From NCBI GenBank assembly GCA_007280905.1, contig QYQM01000026.1, positions 1 through 58,492 on the forward strand: a DNA stretch of 58,492 nt. Direction: 5' to 3'. Of the stretch, positions 35,787 to 45,554 are shown in pieces. The DNA is from Porphyromonadaceae bacterium. GTDB taxonomy: Bacteria > Bacteroidota > Bacteroidia > Bacteroidales > UBA12481. The notes under the pieces are model-generated. The model was not told the origin of the DNA. It searched no databases and saw nothing but the letters and a program-made list of their open reading frames with translations. A program made the translations under genes and the position numbers. The stretch's first letter is position 1, and every line of letters starts with the position of its first letter.

Positions 35787-37147
35787 TGAAACAAACAGAT
35801 ATCATAATTTTAGGCGCTGGTCTGACTGGCTTAACCTGTGCCCACTATCTGAATAAAAAAAACCTTGATTTTTTATTGGTAGATAAGCAATCCAGAATTG
35901 GCGGAGTCATCCGGACCCATAAAGAAAAGGGGTTTGTCTATGAAAACGGCCCGAATACGGGTATCATTTCCCATCCTGAAGTAGCTGATCTTTTTAATGA
36001 CTTGAAAGAGTATATGGCTCTTGAGATAGCAAATGAAAAATCAGACAAGAGATATGTTCTGAAGAAAGGGAAATGGCACGCCCTGCCGTCTGGATTATTT
36101 TCAGGAATATCCACTCCCTTGTTCAGCTGGAAAGATAAGTTCCGTTTGCTGGGAGAGCCATTTCGGCCACCTGGAAAAAATCCGGATGAAAATCTGGCTG
36201 ATATGGTCAGGAGAAGGATGGGGGTAAGTTTTTTAAATTATGCGGTTGATCCTTTTATCCTCGGGATTTATGCCGGCGATCCCGCCCAGCTGGTGACCAG
36301 GTATGCCTTGCCCAAATTGTACAATCTTGAGCAGGATTACGGCAGTTTCATCGGAGGTTCAATCCGGATAAAAAGACCTGAAAATGTGTCCGAAGCAAAG
36401 AAGGCAACCCGAAAAACATTTTCGGTTAAAGGGGGTTTATCGGGCCTCGTTGAATCATTGCAGCAATCAATCGGTGCCAGTAAATGCCTTTTGGGTGTTG
36501 AGAATATCGTTATTGAACAGGCCGATGGCGGGTACCTGCTCAAAGGAACGGACTCCAACGGTGATCCGGTTGAAATTAAAACAAAAAAGATCGTAAGCAC
36601 AGTCGGGGCCTATGCTATCCGGAGCCTATTCCCATTTTTTGATGCTGATCACCTTGCAAATGCTGAAAATTTGCACTATACGCGTGTTATCGAGGTGGCA
36701 GTCGGGTTTAACGAATGGAAAGGCCGGCCGCTTGACGCTTTTGGAGCATTAATTCCTCATCTGGAAAAGAGGGACATACTGGGTATCATGTTTATGTCCA
36801 GCCTTTTCGAGGGCCGTTGCCCTGAAAACGGAGCCCTGGTAACGATATTTATCGGTGGTGTCCGGCGTCAGGACCTTTGTGATTTGAATGATGCACAGGT
36901 TAGGGAATTGGTTGAAAGAGAACTTAAAGACTTGCTGGTGTTGGATGATTTTAATCCGGATTTGTTCAGGATCATGCGTCATTCTCATGCCATTCCACAG
37001 TACCGGGCTGAGAGTAAGCAACGTTATGAATCGATTGATGCTTTGCAGAATAAATATCCCGGATTGATTTTAGCGGGCAATATCCGGGATGGAATTGGGA
37101 TGGCTGACCGCATTAAACAGGGAAAAACTATTGCCGAAGGCTTGTAA
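35786..37147 (+). CDS. hemG: FAD-dependent protoporphyrinogen oxidase (HemY/HemG type)
   Basis: The enzyme oxidises protoporphyrinogen IX to protoporphyrin IX with FAD. The protein has 453 residues. The dinucleotide-binding GAGLTGLTCAHYLNKK lies at 10-25, RIGGVIRTHKEKGFVYENGP follows, and YAGDPAQLVTRYALPKL is a typical porphyrin-site region. The C-terminal LAGNIRDGIGMADRIKQG closes the FAD site. This class is usually oxygen-dependent, although it sits beside the anaerobic HemN. The symbol follows Bacteroidota usage; the enzyme class is that of B. subtilis HemY. Confidence 0.93.
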   Translation: MKQTDIIILGAGLTGLTCAHYLNKKNLDFLLVDKQSRIGGVIRTHKEKGFVYENGPNTGIISHPEVADLFNDLKEYMALEIANEKSDKRYVLKKGKWHALPSGLFSGISTPLFSWKDKFRLLGEPFRPPGKNPDENLADMVRRRMGVSFLNYAVDPFILGIYAGDPAQLVTRYALPKLYNLEQDYGSFIGGSIRIKRPENVSEAKKATRKTFSVKGGLSGLVESLQQSIGASKCLLGVENIVIEQADGGYLLKGTDSNGDPVEIKTKKIVSTVGAYAIRSLFPFFDADHLANAENLHYTRVIEVAVGFNEWKGRPLDAFGALIPHLEKRDILGIMFMSSLFEGRCPENGALVTIFIGGVRRQDLCDLNDAQVRELVERELKDLLVLDDFNPDLFRIMRHSHAIPQYRAESKQRYESIDALQNKYPGLILAGNIRDGIGMADRIKQGKTIAEGL

Positions 37148-37157
37148 ATTATAAAAT

Positions 37158-37619
37158 ATGGCTATTTTAGACATTATGGAATTCAGCGATGTAGTCATCA
37201 ATATTCACCGCGTAGTCAGCACCATTTTCACCGTGACGGCTATCGTTCTTTTAGTTCGTTCTGCCAGAGGGTGGAGGCTAAAGAAACCGTACCTGAAACA
37301 GGACCGGAATCTCTCAGCTTTCCTGCTCGGCCTGTTATATGTCCAATTGGTTGCCGGTTTATTATTATACTTTGTGCTTGACAGCCAGCGGGGCGGAGCG
37401 GCCAGCATGACCGAAGCAACCCGCGCAATGTCCATGCGATTCTGGGCTTTAGAGCATTTCATTATCATGATGTTTGCCCTGCTATTATCACAACTGGGCT
37501 GGATATTTATAAGCAAATCGAAACTGGACCGGAACAAGCATAAGAACACCCTGTTTTATTTCGGTACCTCAATTCTTCTCATCATCATCACTACCAGTAT
37601 CGGGCTTATCCTGAGATAA
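37158..37619 (+). CDS. Four-helix membrane protein in the heme operon
   Basis: The protein has 153 residues with four predicted membrane segments (about 13-36, 54-75, 96-116 and 130-151). Conserved-looking histidines are in INIHRVVSTI and LEHFIIMMFA, a pattern often labelled 'cytochrome B' in Bacteroidota. Position between the HemG-type oxidase and hemH, with gaps of 10 and 16 bases, ties it to late heme steps. Paired histidines could bind heme or quinone. It does not match the HemJ signature I know. Function is inference. Confidence 0.65.
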   Translation: MAILDIMEFSDVVINIHRVVSTIFTVTAIVLLVRSARGWRLKKPYLKQDRNLSAFLLGLLYVQLVAGLLLYFVLDSQRGGAASMTEATRAMSMRFWALEHFIIMMFALLLSQLGWIFISKSKLDRNKHKNTLFYFGTSILLIIITTSIGLILR

Positions 37620-37635
37620 TTAATGATTTAGCCTG

Positions 37636-38595
37636 ATGAAAACAGTGGTTCTGTTAATGAATCTGGGCTCCCCTGATTCACCAAATCCGGTTGACGTGCG
37701 GAAGTACCTGAGTGAATTTCTGAACGACAGCCGCGTAATTAACCTGCCATGGCTGTTCAGAAAATTATTGGTCAATCTGATCATTGTTCCGGTCCGGTCG
37801 TTTAAATCCGCCCGATTATACCGAAGCATATGGACGCCACAAGGATCACCGCTGGTTATTAATACACAATACCTTAGTGAGGGGTTACAAAACAAATTGG
37901 GGGAGGAATATGTGGTTGAAATGGCCATGCGCTATGGCAATCCCGGGTTGAAAAACAAGCTGGTGCAATTGGAGAAGCAGCGACCTGACCGGATTATTCT
38001 GGTTCCATTATACCCTCAGTATTCATCAGCAACAACAGGCTCAACCCTTGAACTGGCCATGCGATACATCGGTAAATGGAAGTATATACCCAGCCTGCAG
38101 ATGATTCATCATTTTCATGACCATCCCGCGTACATTAAGGCCTTTGCTTTTAGAATCCACTCCTGCCATCCACAGGGATATGACCATATTATCATGAGTT
38201 ATCACGGGTTGCCCCTGAGCCATATCCATGATGCCCAGGGTAGCAGCTTTTGCTACCAGGCATCCTGCTTTGAAACATCAAAATTGCTGGCCCGGGAGCT
38301 GAATTTAAAAGAGGAAGATTATACAGTCAGTTTCCAATCGCGATTAAATGGGGATTGGACCAAACCATTTACCGATGAAGCAGTCAGAGATTTGGCAAAA
38401 AAAGGTAAAAAGCGCATTTTGGTCGTCAGTCCATCGTTCACCTCAGATTGCCTTGAAACGCTGCATGAGTTAGGTAAAGAACTAAAAAAGGAATTCGAGG
38501 AGAATGGTGGCGAGCAGCTTACGCTGGTTGAAAGTTTGAACGACCTGCCCATCTGGGTTGACGGATTGGCAAAGATGATAGCAGCTAATGGCTGA
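37636..38595 (+). CDS. hemH: Ferrochelatase
   Basis: The enzyme inserts ferrous iron into protoporphyrin IX. The protein has 319 residues. It has LLMNLGSPDSPNPVDVRKYL at the N-terminus, then RIILVPLYPQYSSATTGSTL, the catalytic histidine in SYHGLPLSHI, and SRLNGDWTKPFTDE. SPSFTSDCLETLHELG appears toward the end. It is the last gene of the operon and converges with a histidine kinase gene, with an 11-base overlap of the two ends. Confidence 0.95.
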   Translation: MKTVVLLMNLGSPDSPNPVDVRKYLSEFLNDSRVINLPWLFRKLLVNLIIVPVRSFKSARLYRSIWTPQGSPLVINTQYLSEGLQNKLGEEYVVEMAMRYGNPGLKNKLVQLEKQRPDRIILVPLYPQYSSATTGSTLELAMRYIGKWKYIPSLQMIHHFHDHPAYIKAFAFRIHSCHPQGYDHIIMSYHGLPLSHIHDAQGSSFCYQASCFETSKLLARELNLKEEDYTVSFQSRLNGDWTKPFTDEAVRDLAKKGKKRILVVSPSFTSDCLETLHELGKELKKEFEENGGEQLTLVESLNDLPIWVDGLAKMIAANG

Positions 38596-39850
38596 AGCTG
38601 ACCGTCACGGTATGAAGTTCATCCGTGTTAAAATAACGGACATCAAAATCATACAATTCACAGATCTTTTTTACCAGGGATAATCCAAGACCAAGGGAAT
38701 CCCCGGTATTTTGCGTTCGCACAAACCGATTAAAAAGCTGGTCAGCCGGAATATCGTGTTTTGGGCCGGTATTAATTATTTCAAGAGTACTATTCCCAAG
38801 ATTAATCTTCAGCTTCCCGTTGTCGAAATTATGCCTGATTGCATTTTTTATCAGGTTTATAATGAGGATATCGGCCAAACCTGTATTTACGGTGATTTCA
38901 ATATCTGAATTTAATGTACACTCAACTGAAATATTCCGGGCCTCAATTAACTCTTTAAAATTACCCAAATGATATTCAATTCTTTCTTTCAGATGCACCG
39001 TTGACAACTCGGGGAATTGATTATTCTCGATTCGCGTAAGCAGGATAAGTACCTTATTGATAGAAGATAATCGATTTACGGCATCACCAAGTTTGGTTAT
39101 CTGCGATATCTGTTCTTCCGAATAATTTCCATGCTGCAGTAATAATTCAATTTTGGAATGCATGACCGACAAAGGGGTCTGTATTTCATGAGAAGCATTC
39201 TCGGTAAATTCCTTCAGGTTATTGTAATCTTTATGAATTCTTTCCGTCAGCTTTTCGAATACCTGATTAAGTATCTGGAACTCTTCTACTTCAGAATAAG
39301 GTAAATCTAAATTTGGGTCATCCCGCAGATTGTATTTCTTTGCTTTATTAACTGTGAAAAAAAAGTCATCCCAGATTTTTCGAAAAAAATATCGATTTAA
39401 AAAAAACAGGGCTAAAATAAAGGCCAACAACATCAGCATCATGGTCAGCACTATTTTTTCTATCAGATTTTCGGCATCAAACATTGAACGGAAAACCGAA
39501 ACCTTAAAATTCTTTTCCATTACAACAGTTGTAAACTCCAGGAGCCTGTACGGTGAATACAGTTTCTCCCTCTGATCGTATAATACGGTATCCTTAAATG
39601 ATTCCCTGATCTGAAGACCGGAATCCGCGGGCTTGATCAGAAACTTACCTACGGTGACCGGGTAAGCATTGTCAACCATGTGCATAGCATTCAACTGGTC
39701 AACAATATCATTTTTCTGGCTGATCAATTCCCGATCAACCCGCTTTATGATCATAGTCTGGATGATTTTATAAAAGGTTATTCCACCCAGGAAGAAAATA
39801 AACAGGGTTATGGTTAAAATAATAAGGCTCGTTTTGTTCAGCAGTTTCAT
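38585..39850 (-). CDS. Sensor histidine kinase of the OmpR-partner class
   Basis: The protein has 421 residues. TM1 is near 8-30, with a periplasmic loop of about 100 residues and TM2 near 130-152. The HisKA helix carries FTENASHEIQTPLSVMHSK. The ATPase domain has NLIKNAIRHNFDNGKL and DSLGLGLSLVKKI. The G1 box is present in degenerate form (LEIINTGPKHDIPADQ). It is encoded downstream of its response regulator with a 20-base gap. Target and signal are unknown. The convergent position next to hemH is not evidence of a shared role. Confidence 0.9.
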   Translation of the reverse strand: MKLLNKTSLIILTITLFIFFLGGITFYKIIQTMIIKRVDRELISQKNDIVDQLNAMHMVDNAYPVTVGKFLIKPADSGLQIRESFKDTVLYDQREKLYSPYRLLEFTTVVMEKNFKVSVFRSMFDAENLIEKIVLTMMLMLLAFILALFFLNRYFFRKIWDDFFFTVNKAKKYNLRDDPNLDLPYSEVEEFQILNQVFEKLTERIHKDYNNLKEFTENASHEIQTPLSVMHSKIELLLQHGNYSEEQISQITKLGDAVNRLSSINKVLILLTRIENNQFPELSTVHLKERIEYHLGNFKELIEARNISVECTLNSDIEITVNTGLADILIINLIKNAIRHNFDNGKLKINLGNSTLEIINTGPKHDIPADQLFNRFVRTQNTGDSLGLGLSLVKKICELYDFDVRYFNTDELHTVTVSFSH

Positions 39851-39870
39851 ACCAAAGGGGTTTCATCCGT

Positions 39871-40548
39871 TTACAGCGTATTGAATTTATACCCGACACC
39901 GTACACATTTTGCAGATAATCCTTAGCACCGTTATCAATTAATTTCTTTCGAAGGTTCCAGATATGCGTATAAATAAAGTCCAATGAATTCAACGTATCC
40001 GCATAATCGCCCCACACATTTTCACCAATGGATTCTTTTGTCAGGACCCTGTTTTTGTTCGAGATAAAAAAGAGCAGCATGTCGTACTCCTTTTTGGTTA
40101 AATTAATTAATTTATCGTTCACAAAAACCTGAATAGCACTGGTATCGATCCGAATTTCATTAAAAATTATTTCGTTGCTTCCACTGAAAAAAATCCTTCT
40201 TACAACAGATTTGAGACGGGCATTTAATTCTGAAAGGTTGAACGGTTTTATCAGATAGTCATCTGCACCAATATTAAGACCTGCTATGCGATCATTCAAT
40301 GAGTCCCGGGCAGAAATAATGATAATACCGGAAGTGGTGTGATATTCCTTCAATTCACGGATAAGATCAATGCCATTCCCATCAGGAAGGTTAATATCAA
40401 TAATCGCGCAATCATACTGATAGCTGTTAAATTTATCGGAGGCACTGGTATAATCGAAAGCCAGTTCACAAACATAACCTTCGCCACTCAGGTATTGTCC
40501 GATTGATTCGGCTAAAGCAACCTCATCCTCTACGATCAGTATCTTCAT
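39871..40548 (-). CDS. OmpR-family response regulator
   Basis: The protein has 225 residues. Its receiver has Asp8, phosphoacceptor Asp51 (IIDINLPDGNG) and lysine in DYLIKPF. The winged-helix output domain has INLTKKEYDMLLFFISNKNR and YTHIWNLRKKLI. It is the partner of the kinase encoded next. It closely resembles the CusR-like regulator at 22472 in length and motif placement. The intergenic stretch to its right holds a recombinase remnant. Confidence 0.92.
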   Translation of the reverse strand: MKILIVEDEVALAESIGQYLSGEGYVCELAFDYTSASDKFNSYQYDCAIIDINLPDGNGIDLIRELKEYHTTSGIIIISARDSLNDRIAGLNIGADDYLIKPFNLSELNARLKSVVRRIFFSGSNEIIFNEIRIDTSAIQVFVNDKLINLTKKEYDMLLFFISNKNRVLTKESIGENVWGDYADTLNSLDFIYTHIWNLRKKLIDNGAKDYLQNVYGVGYKFNTL

Positions 40549-40603
40549 TTGCCATCAAATTTGCCATTTCAATCAAGCAAATCTATGAAAAAATCAAAGC
40601 CAG

Positions 40604-40729
40604 GGTAATTATTCAGCGGTAATCAAGGAAATGTTGGGCCACACCAAAGAGGAAACAACTGTAATCTACCTGAAGCAATTTGAAAATGCGATCCTGGACA
40701 AAGCCAGTGAGCTGCTCAATCTGAAGTAA
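40604..40729 (+). pseudogene. Tyrosine recombinase 3' end, copy 2
   Basis: A 41-codon tail reads GNYSAVIKEMLGHTKEETT, continues through VIYLKQFENAIL, and ends ELLNLK before TAA. It retains the GHT box and the tyrosine region. It is not preceded by an intact recombinase: upstream lies the start of the response regulator on the other strand. It is the most complete of four copies in the window. Confidence 0.8.
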
Positions 40730-40756
40730 TGCTGACATAGACAGTGGAAATTCAGA

Positions 40757-40787
40757 TTGCCAGGATTAGCTAACATCATTAACTTCG
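40757..40787 (+). promoter_or_regulatory. Possible promoter of the AlbA fragment
   Basis: TTG (40757-40759) and TAACTTCG (40780-40787) are 20 bases apart and match the phylum promoter pattern with one mismatch in the -7 box. The ATG at 40838 follows at a normal distance. Confidence 0.35.
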
Positions 40788-40837
40788 TACCATGGCAAAC
40801 CACGAACAAGTTGAGACAATGAAAAAGATTGAATTCA

Positions 40838-41242
40838 ATGGCACTTCACATTAACTTAGAGGATTTACTATCCGCACGAAGGGTCGAATCTGACCGGATC
40901 GAGTGTAAAGAAGGCTGGAACCCGGATGCAACCTATCGTAGCATTTGTGCTTTTGCCAATGATTTTGACAATACCGGAGGCGGCTATATTCTTATCGGGG
41001 TAGCTAAAGATCATATTGGATTACTTGAACTTTGCCAAACAGCGATTCTAAGGAAAGATTTATTTGAATTTTTGAACCTTGCTAACCATCCTGCAAACTT
41101 TAAAATCTATATCAAACCACTGTTAAGCAGCAATTGGCTCGCTATGACCATCCCCAGCAAGCCGACAAGTCCAAAACAACAATACCTGACCACAAAACCA
41201 ATCACTCCTGGCCCCTCAGCCAATCTTCACACCATCCAATAA
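40838..41242 (+). pseudogene. AlbA-domain protein with large internal deletion
   Basis: The N-terminal 70 residues carry the AlbA_2/Schlafen-like pattern: RIECKEGWNPDATYRSICAF, then NTGGGYILIGVAKDH. It then jumps to a C-terminal winged helix, RKDLFEFLNLANHPANFK, PLLSSNWLAMTIPSKPTS and QQYLTTK. The GHKL-like ATPase domain and middle region of the usual protein of 450-500 residues are missing. It is a shorter paralog of the gene at 48820. Its end overlaps the opposing 471-residue gene by 41 bases. Confidence 0.6.
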
Positions 41243-42617
41243 CCTTTGGTATCTTGGTAAACTTTGCAACAAACACTTCGTAGTCGGAAATTATACCGGG
41301 GTGATGCACCGCCATATATTGGAACAACATTTCAACCATAGCGGTTTCACCCGACAAGCCATAGTTAGTGGTGAGCAGTTGAGTATAAAGCAAAACCTCA
41401 TGACGGCAAAAGGTGGTTTTTCCCGGATAAAAGTTTTTCAGATGCAGGCTTTCTGAAATGGGATCCGGCTTATCCTCACCATGATCAATGAGATTTGCCA
41501 TGGCATATTTATATGCAAAGGGAAGATATTCCGGATACTTGTCAGCATAGTACCTGTAATTGGATAATGCCAGCCGCTTGTCGGATTTCATCTCAAGAAG
41601 CAGAAGTTTGAGATACAGAAAAACCGGTACATCCGAATATTCATTTATGTACCTGTCGGATTCTTCAAGTCCCTCAGCAATTTTATCGTTGGTTAACAAT
41701 TCAATTAGCCGCTCGGCCATTCTTCTTACTTCATCAATGTTTTCACGGATGGCTGCATTTCCGAAAAGAAGATCATCCGAGAAGATTTCATCGGAAATAT
41801 TGAAATCAAATAGCTGGACAATGGTTCCCATGGCTTTATTCAACTCTTCCTCTGTAACCATGTACTCAAAGAAAATAATTTCTGCGACCTGCATTAATTC
41901 AGCTATTTTGTCCATTTTCTTCGAAATGGATCTTTTAGGAATCTTGGACTCAGCAAAAAATCGACTGATCAGGTCCTTCTTTACCACTGGGTCATGGTAA
42001 TCAATTTTGTTGCTATCATCCTTATCCTCCCGGTCAAAAAAATCATCAGCTTCAGCCTCCATGATGAAATTGTAATTATCGCGGCCAATTTTTTTATCCA
42101 GGTGAGCCAGCACCCTGTTCTTTTCACCAGGATTTTCGGGCGTGGAGATGTAAAGTGGCTTCCCTTTAAACCCAAACTCAATATCGATCAGTTTTACGTG
42201 TTCATCATCTTCCTCAAGTATATGCTTAGTCAATTCAAATGATTTATGCGGACTGAAGCCTAGCTCACCGGCATATTCAACAGCACCGTAAATGATGTTA
42301 TGTACCCGTACATAGCTTATGGCAATCATCTTGAAGCCAAGGTCGTTTGTATTTAGCTGATGGTCCAGAAAATCCTTGAAATCAAGAGGATTCTGGTTAA
42401 AAATCCAATTTGATTCTTTTACCCCAAGACAGAATAAGTCGATGATATAATTTCCATGGGTGATGTTTCCGTTGATGTGGTCCCTCGTGACGATGATCAT
42501 GGCAGATCCCGTATCGCGCCAGGAATCGTTGATATAACAGGTGCCGAGGGGAAGGTTCCTGGCACGCGTACGAATGTAATTTTCGGGCGATAAAAGTTGA
42601 TTTTTCTTTTTGTTCAT
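41202..42617 (-). CDS. Hypothetical partner of the helicase, 471 residues
   Basis: There is no signal peptide or membrane segment. The N-terminal half has ENYIRTRARNLPLGTCYIND and NITHGNYIIDLFCLGVK, a motif I have met in uncharacterised Bacteroidota proteins. The middle is acidic (ADDFFDREDKDDS), and the C-terminal half is helical and TPR-like (YINEYSDVPVFLYLK, ALSNYRYYADKYPEYLPFAY). It starts four bases after the stop of the large helicase gene, so the two form an operon. I do not know its function. A defence or DNA-processing partner role is inference. Confidence 0.75.
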   Translation of the reverse strand: MNKKKNQLLSPENYIRTRARNLPLGTCYINDSWRDTGSAMIIVTRDHINGNITHGNYIIDLFCLGVKESNWIFNQNPLDFKDFLDHQLNTNDLGFKMIAISYVRVHNIIYGAVEYAGELGFSPHKSFELTKHILEEDDEHVKLIDIEFGFKGKPLYISTPENPGEKNRVLAHLDKKIGRDNYNFIMEAEADDFFDREDKDDSNKIDYHDPVVKKDLISRFFAESKIPKRSISKKMDKIAELMQVAEIIFFEYMVTEEELNKAMGTIVQLFDFNISDEIFSDDLLFGNAAIRENIDEVRRMAERLIELLTNDKIAEGLEESDRYINEYSDVPVFLYLKLLLLEMKSDKRLALSNYRYYADKYPEYLPFAYKYAMANLIDHGEDKPDPISESLHLKNFYPGKTTFCRHEVLLYTQLLTTNYGLSGETAMVEMLFQYMAVHHPGIISDYEVFVAKFTKIPKVIGWCEDWLRGQE

Positions 42618-42621
42618 TTCA

Positions 42622-45486
42622 TTAAGACTTATTAAACCATTCCTGCCTTTTCCGTCTCATCATTTCCTCACGGCCACGCTTCTGGCTTTCTTTCTCCCAC
42701 TGACGTCTGATCTCTTCATATTCTTTGGTTTGTTTTTCCACTGAATGATTGATCATATCCTCCAGGCTGATTCCTTGGCTGTTAATGACTTCATGCGCGG
42801 GTATCCAGACATCGCGGTAACGGATCTGCATGATGGGGTTCAGGATATATACACCGCGTTCGATTCGCCTGAAAAGTTTTCTATTGTAAGGATTATTGCC
42901 GTTGATTTCGTGTTTTGCCAGAATGGACAGCCAGTATTCGCGCCTTTTGCGGTAGGATAGCAACACATTTCCGGGGAAATCCTGAAGTTTATCGATGAAA
43001 TCGTCCACCTGGATACCGATGGCCTGGTGATGACGCTTCGACTGCTGAATGGCAGATTGCACAGCAACAAAGAGATGCACCAGCAGAAACTCGACTTTGT
43101 GCGGTTCGATCTTAATCAGTTGACCATTAACCTGCAGGCTCAGAGAATCGGTAAGCAGTAATGGATAAATCCTACCCAGCCTGGTTTTCGCGTATTCCCT
43201 GTTCACAAAGGCTTGCAGGAGGGCGATTTGTACAGGGATCTTGTAAAAGGTATCGGGCAAACCGGGATCTGCCCCGTTCCCGAGAAGGGATGCGGTGATA
43301 TTTACAGCGCCGGAAAAGACTGCTGCATGAAGAGGGGTGAAATTATGGATGTCGCGGCAATCAATCCCGTATTTGTTCACTTCCTGCATCACCATCTTGA
43401 GGTTATCGTCGCGGTAATACTGGTAATACTTACGTAAGATGGAGCCACTTTCGGTTTCATATTTTTCTGCCCGGCGGTAATTCAGGCCCGCGAGCTTCTC
43501 CAGGATCAGTGTCTGATTATGTATCAAGGCAAAGTCGAACAAATGATCCTTGGCCTTTTTATTGAAGTGTTCCGGGTCGAGCGCCTCATTTTTCAAGGCC
43601 ATATACCGTTCAATGGTTAAAGGTTCCCAGTTCGGTTTTACTGTGACCAGGATATTCTTCCGGATCGCCTCAGCCTGTTCCGACTTGCCCATCATCTCGA
43701 GCCGCCTGGATTCACGTTTCCAGTCATCAGACGATGAAACCTCTTCGCGGATGACCCGGTTCTTAACCTCTTCGGAAATGTCCATTAACCGGATTAGCTT
43801 GTGCCCGCGGGTTTGCTCCACGATATACACATTTTTAACGGCCCGCGTGATGGCCACGTACAAGGCATTGATGTAAAACTTGTACGCATCCAGCGATTTG
43901 TCGGATTTATCCCTGCCACGTGCATAAACCAGATCATCGGTAGCCAGATCTTCAGCGGTCACTCCCTCACAGATATTGTTGAATTCAGTGGCACTGCCGG
44001 AGATGAAATTATACAAAATAATATTTTCATACTCCAGTCCTTTGGATTCCTGTACAGAGAACAAAAGTGGCGAAGGGAAAATGTTGCCAGCCTTTGCCTT
44101 GTCCTCGTTGCGCAACACCAGCACTGCATAATTGACTGACCTGCGGGTCTTCCTGGAAAGCTCATTGACGGTCTTGTCTTTCTCCTCCAAAAAGACCATC
44201 TCTCCCTCCATTTTTGATACGGTACTTACAAGATAATTGCTCTCTTTATCGAGCGATCCGAAACGGGCAGTTTTGATCTTCAGCAGCCGGTTGGCAAGCT
44301 CAGAAATAACCGGGCTGTTTCGATAATTGGCGTGAAGTATTCTGATCTCATCACCTTTGAGGCGGTTCTGGTAAAACATGCTCTTCAGGTGCGACCAGGA
44401 AAAGAAATTGGGATGAACCACCTGGTTGGCATCACCACAAAGAATGAAATTGGCTGGCCTATTAAGTGATTTCAGTATCAGGTTAAGTTGCGTGTTGGTA
44501 AAATCCTGCACCTCATCCACCACGATGAAGTCATAATCCGGCCGGCATTCTTGTAGAAGCCGGTGCGAATAGACGTTGACATCAAAAAAACCATTTTCAT
44601 CAAGCATCAATAAATATTTCCCGAACAGGGAGTAAACCGTTTCACGCTCGGAGGCAAGAAAGATCGATTGTTTTACTCCCAGTTCCAGGTAATCTTCGCG
44701 GGTGAGATATTCTTTTGATATGTCGAGGCCGGTAATAACACCCCTGAACTCCTCGAACACTTTGTGAACATCTTTTAACTTTGTTGATTGCCTGAACCCG
44801 GAAAACCAGCCATTGAACGTTCTGAAATCCATCTCCTTGCCTTCCGGTATACGGATGGTTTCGAGGAATTCCCGGTAGGAGAGAAAATCTACCTCCTGTT
44901 TTTCATTCTCGTAATGGTTGGCAAAGTACCAATGCGAGGAGTTTTCGGCCAGGTAGGCTGAAAGGGTGACATACAGGATCCTCCCGGTCAATGTTTTGAT
45001 TTTTTCGAGTGTCAGCGCGGTTTTTCCGCTTCCTGCCGAGCCGATGATAATCTGGGGAACCGGGTGGTTAAGTATCTCCTCCTGGTTGTCGTCGAAGGAG
45101 AGGAACTTGTCGAGCAGATGGAATTTCGGGTAGCGTTTGTTGATATATGCCATGCGAACCGCTTCCTGATCCGGAGGTGGAAAACGGTTCTGAATGGCGA
45201 CCAGTTTCGATTCATCAACGACAGCGCCACGCAGGAACCTGGAATTACTGTAATCATGATTGAGAATCAGCTCGAGTACCATCAGCACCGCGTGTTGTTC
45301 ATACTGCCCAAAACGGAAGAGCAGCCGGTTTTCATGGTCAAGCCTGGCACGATAAAACACTGTTCCGGTCATCTTTTTCACCTCCGCTGCGGTAAAATTA
45401 CCAGCAGCAAGCTCATCGAGCGTTTTATCAAATTGTTTCCGGAGTTTTCCCGGATTCAAATCATGAAGTAGCAGAATTTCGTACAT
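42622..45486 (-). CDS. UvrD-like SF1 helicase with RelE-like and ankyrin regions
   Basis: The protein has 954 residues. Residues 1-90 resemble a RelE/ParE-type RNase fold (LAAGNFTAAEVKKMTGT, then VFYRARLDHENRLLFRFG). Walker A GSAGSGKT is at 149-156, Walker B IVVDEVQDF at 321-329, motif III CGDANQVVHP at about 350-359, and the late motif LYVAITRAVKNVYIVE. A region near 705-790 carries an ankyrin-like repeat (NFTPLHAAVFSGAVNITASL). A charged basic tail ends the protein. It would bind nucleic acid and hydrolyse ATP. The fused toxin-like head suggests regulated nucleic-acid attack, which is inference. Confidence 0.78.
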   Translation of the reverse strand: MYEILLLHDLNPGKLRKQFDKTLDELAAGNFTAAEVKKMTGTVFYRARLDHENRLLFRFGQYEQHAVLMVLELILNHDYSNSRFLRGAVVDESKLVAIQNRFPPPDQEAVRMAYINKRYPKFHLLDKFLSFDDNQEEILNHPVPQIIIGSAGSGKTALTLEKIKTLTGRILYVTLSAYLAENSSHWYFANHYENEKQEVDFLSYREFLETIRIPEGKEMDFRTFNGWFSGFRQSTKLKDVHKVFEEFRGVITGLDISKEYLTREDYLELGVKQSIFLASERETVYSLFGKYLLMLDENGFFDVNVYSHRLLQECRPDYDFIVVDEVQDFTNTQLNLILKSLNRPANFILCGDANQVVHPNFFSWSHLKSMFYQNRLKGDEIRILHANYRNSPVISELANRLLKIKTARFGSLDKESNYLVSTVSKMEGEMVFLEEKDKTVNELSRKTRRSVNYAVLVLRNEDKAKAGNIFPSPLLFSVQESKGLEYENIILYNFISGSATEFNNICEGVTAEDLATDDLVYARGRDKSDKSLDAYKFYINALYVAITRAVKNVYIVEQTRGHKLIRLMDISEEVKNRVIREEVSSSDDWKRESRRLEMMGKSEQAEAIRKNILVTVKPNWEPLTIERYMALKNEALDPEHFNKKAKDHLFDFALIHNQTLILEKLAGLNYRRAEKYETESGSILRKYYQYYRDDNLKMVMQEVNKYGIDCRDIHNFTPLHAAVFSGAVNITASLLGNGADPGLPDTFYKIPVQIALLQAFVNREYAKTRLGRIYPLLLTDSLSLQVNGQLIKIEPHKVEFLLVHLFVAVQSAIQQSKRHHQAIGIQVDDFIDKLQDFPGNVLLSYRKRREYWLSILAKHEINGNNPYNRKLFRRIERGVYILNPIMQIRYRDVWIPAHEVINSQGISLEDMINHSVEKQTKEYEEIRRQWEKESQKRGREEMMRRKRQEWFNKS

Positions 45487-45554
45487 GAGATCTTTGTTGG
45501 TACAAAAGTAATTTTTTTGGACTCACCCTTCCTAAAGTAATGACAGCCGAACAC

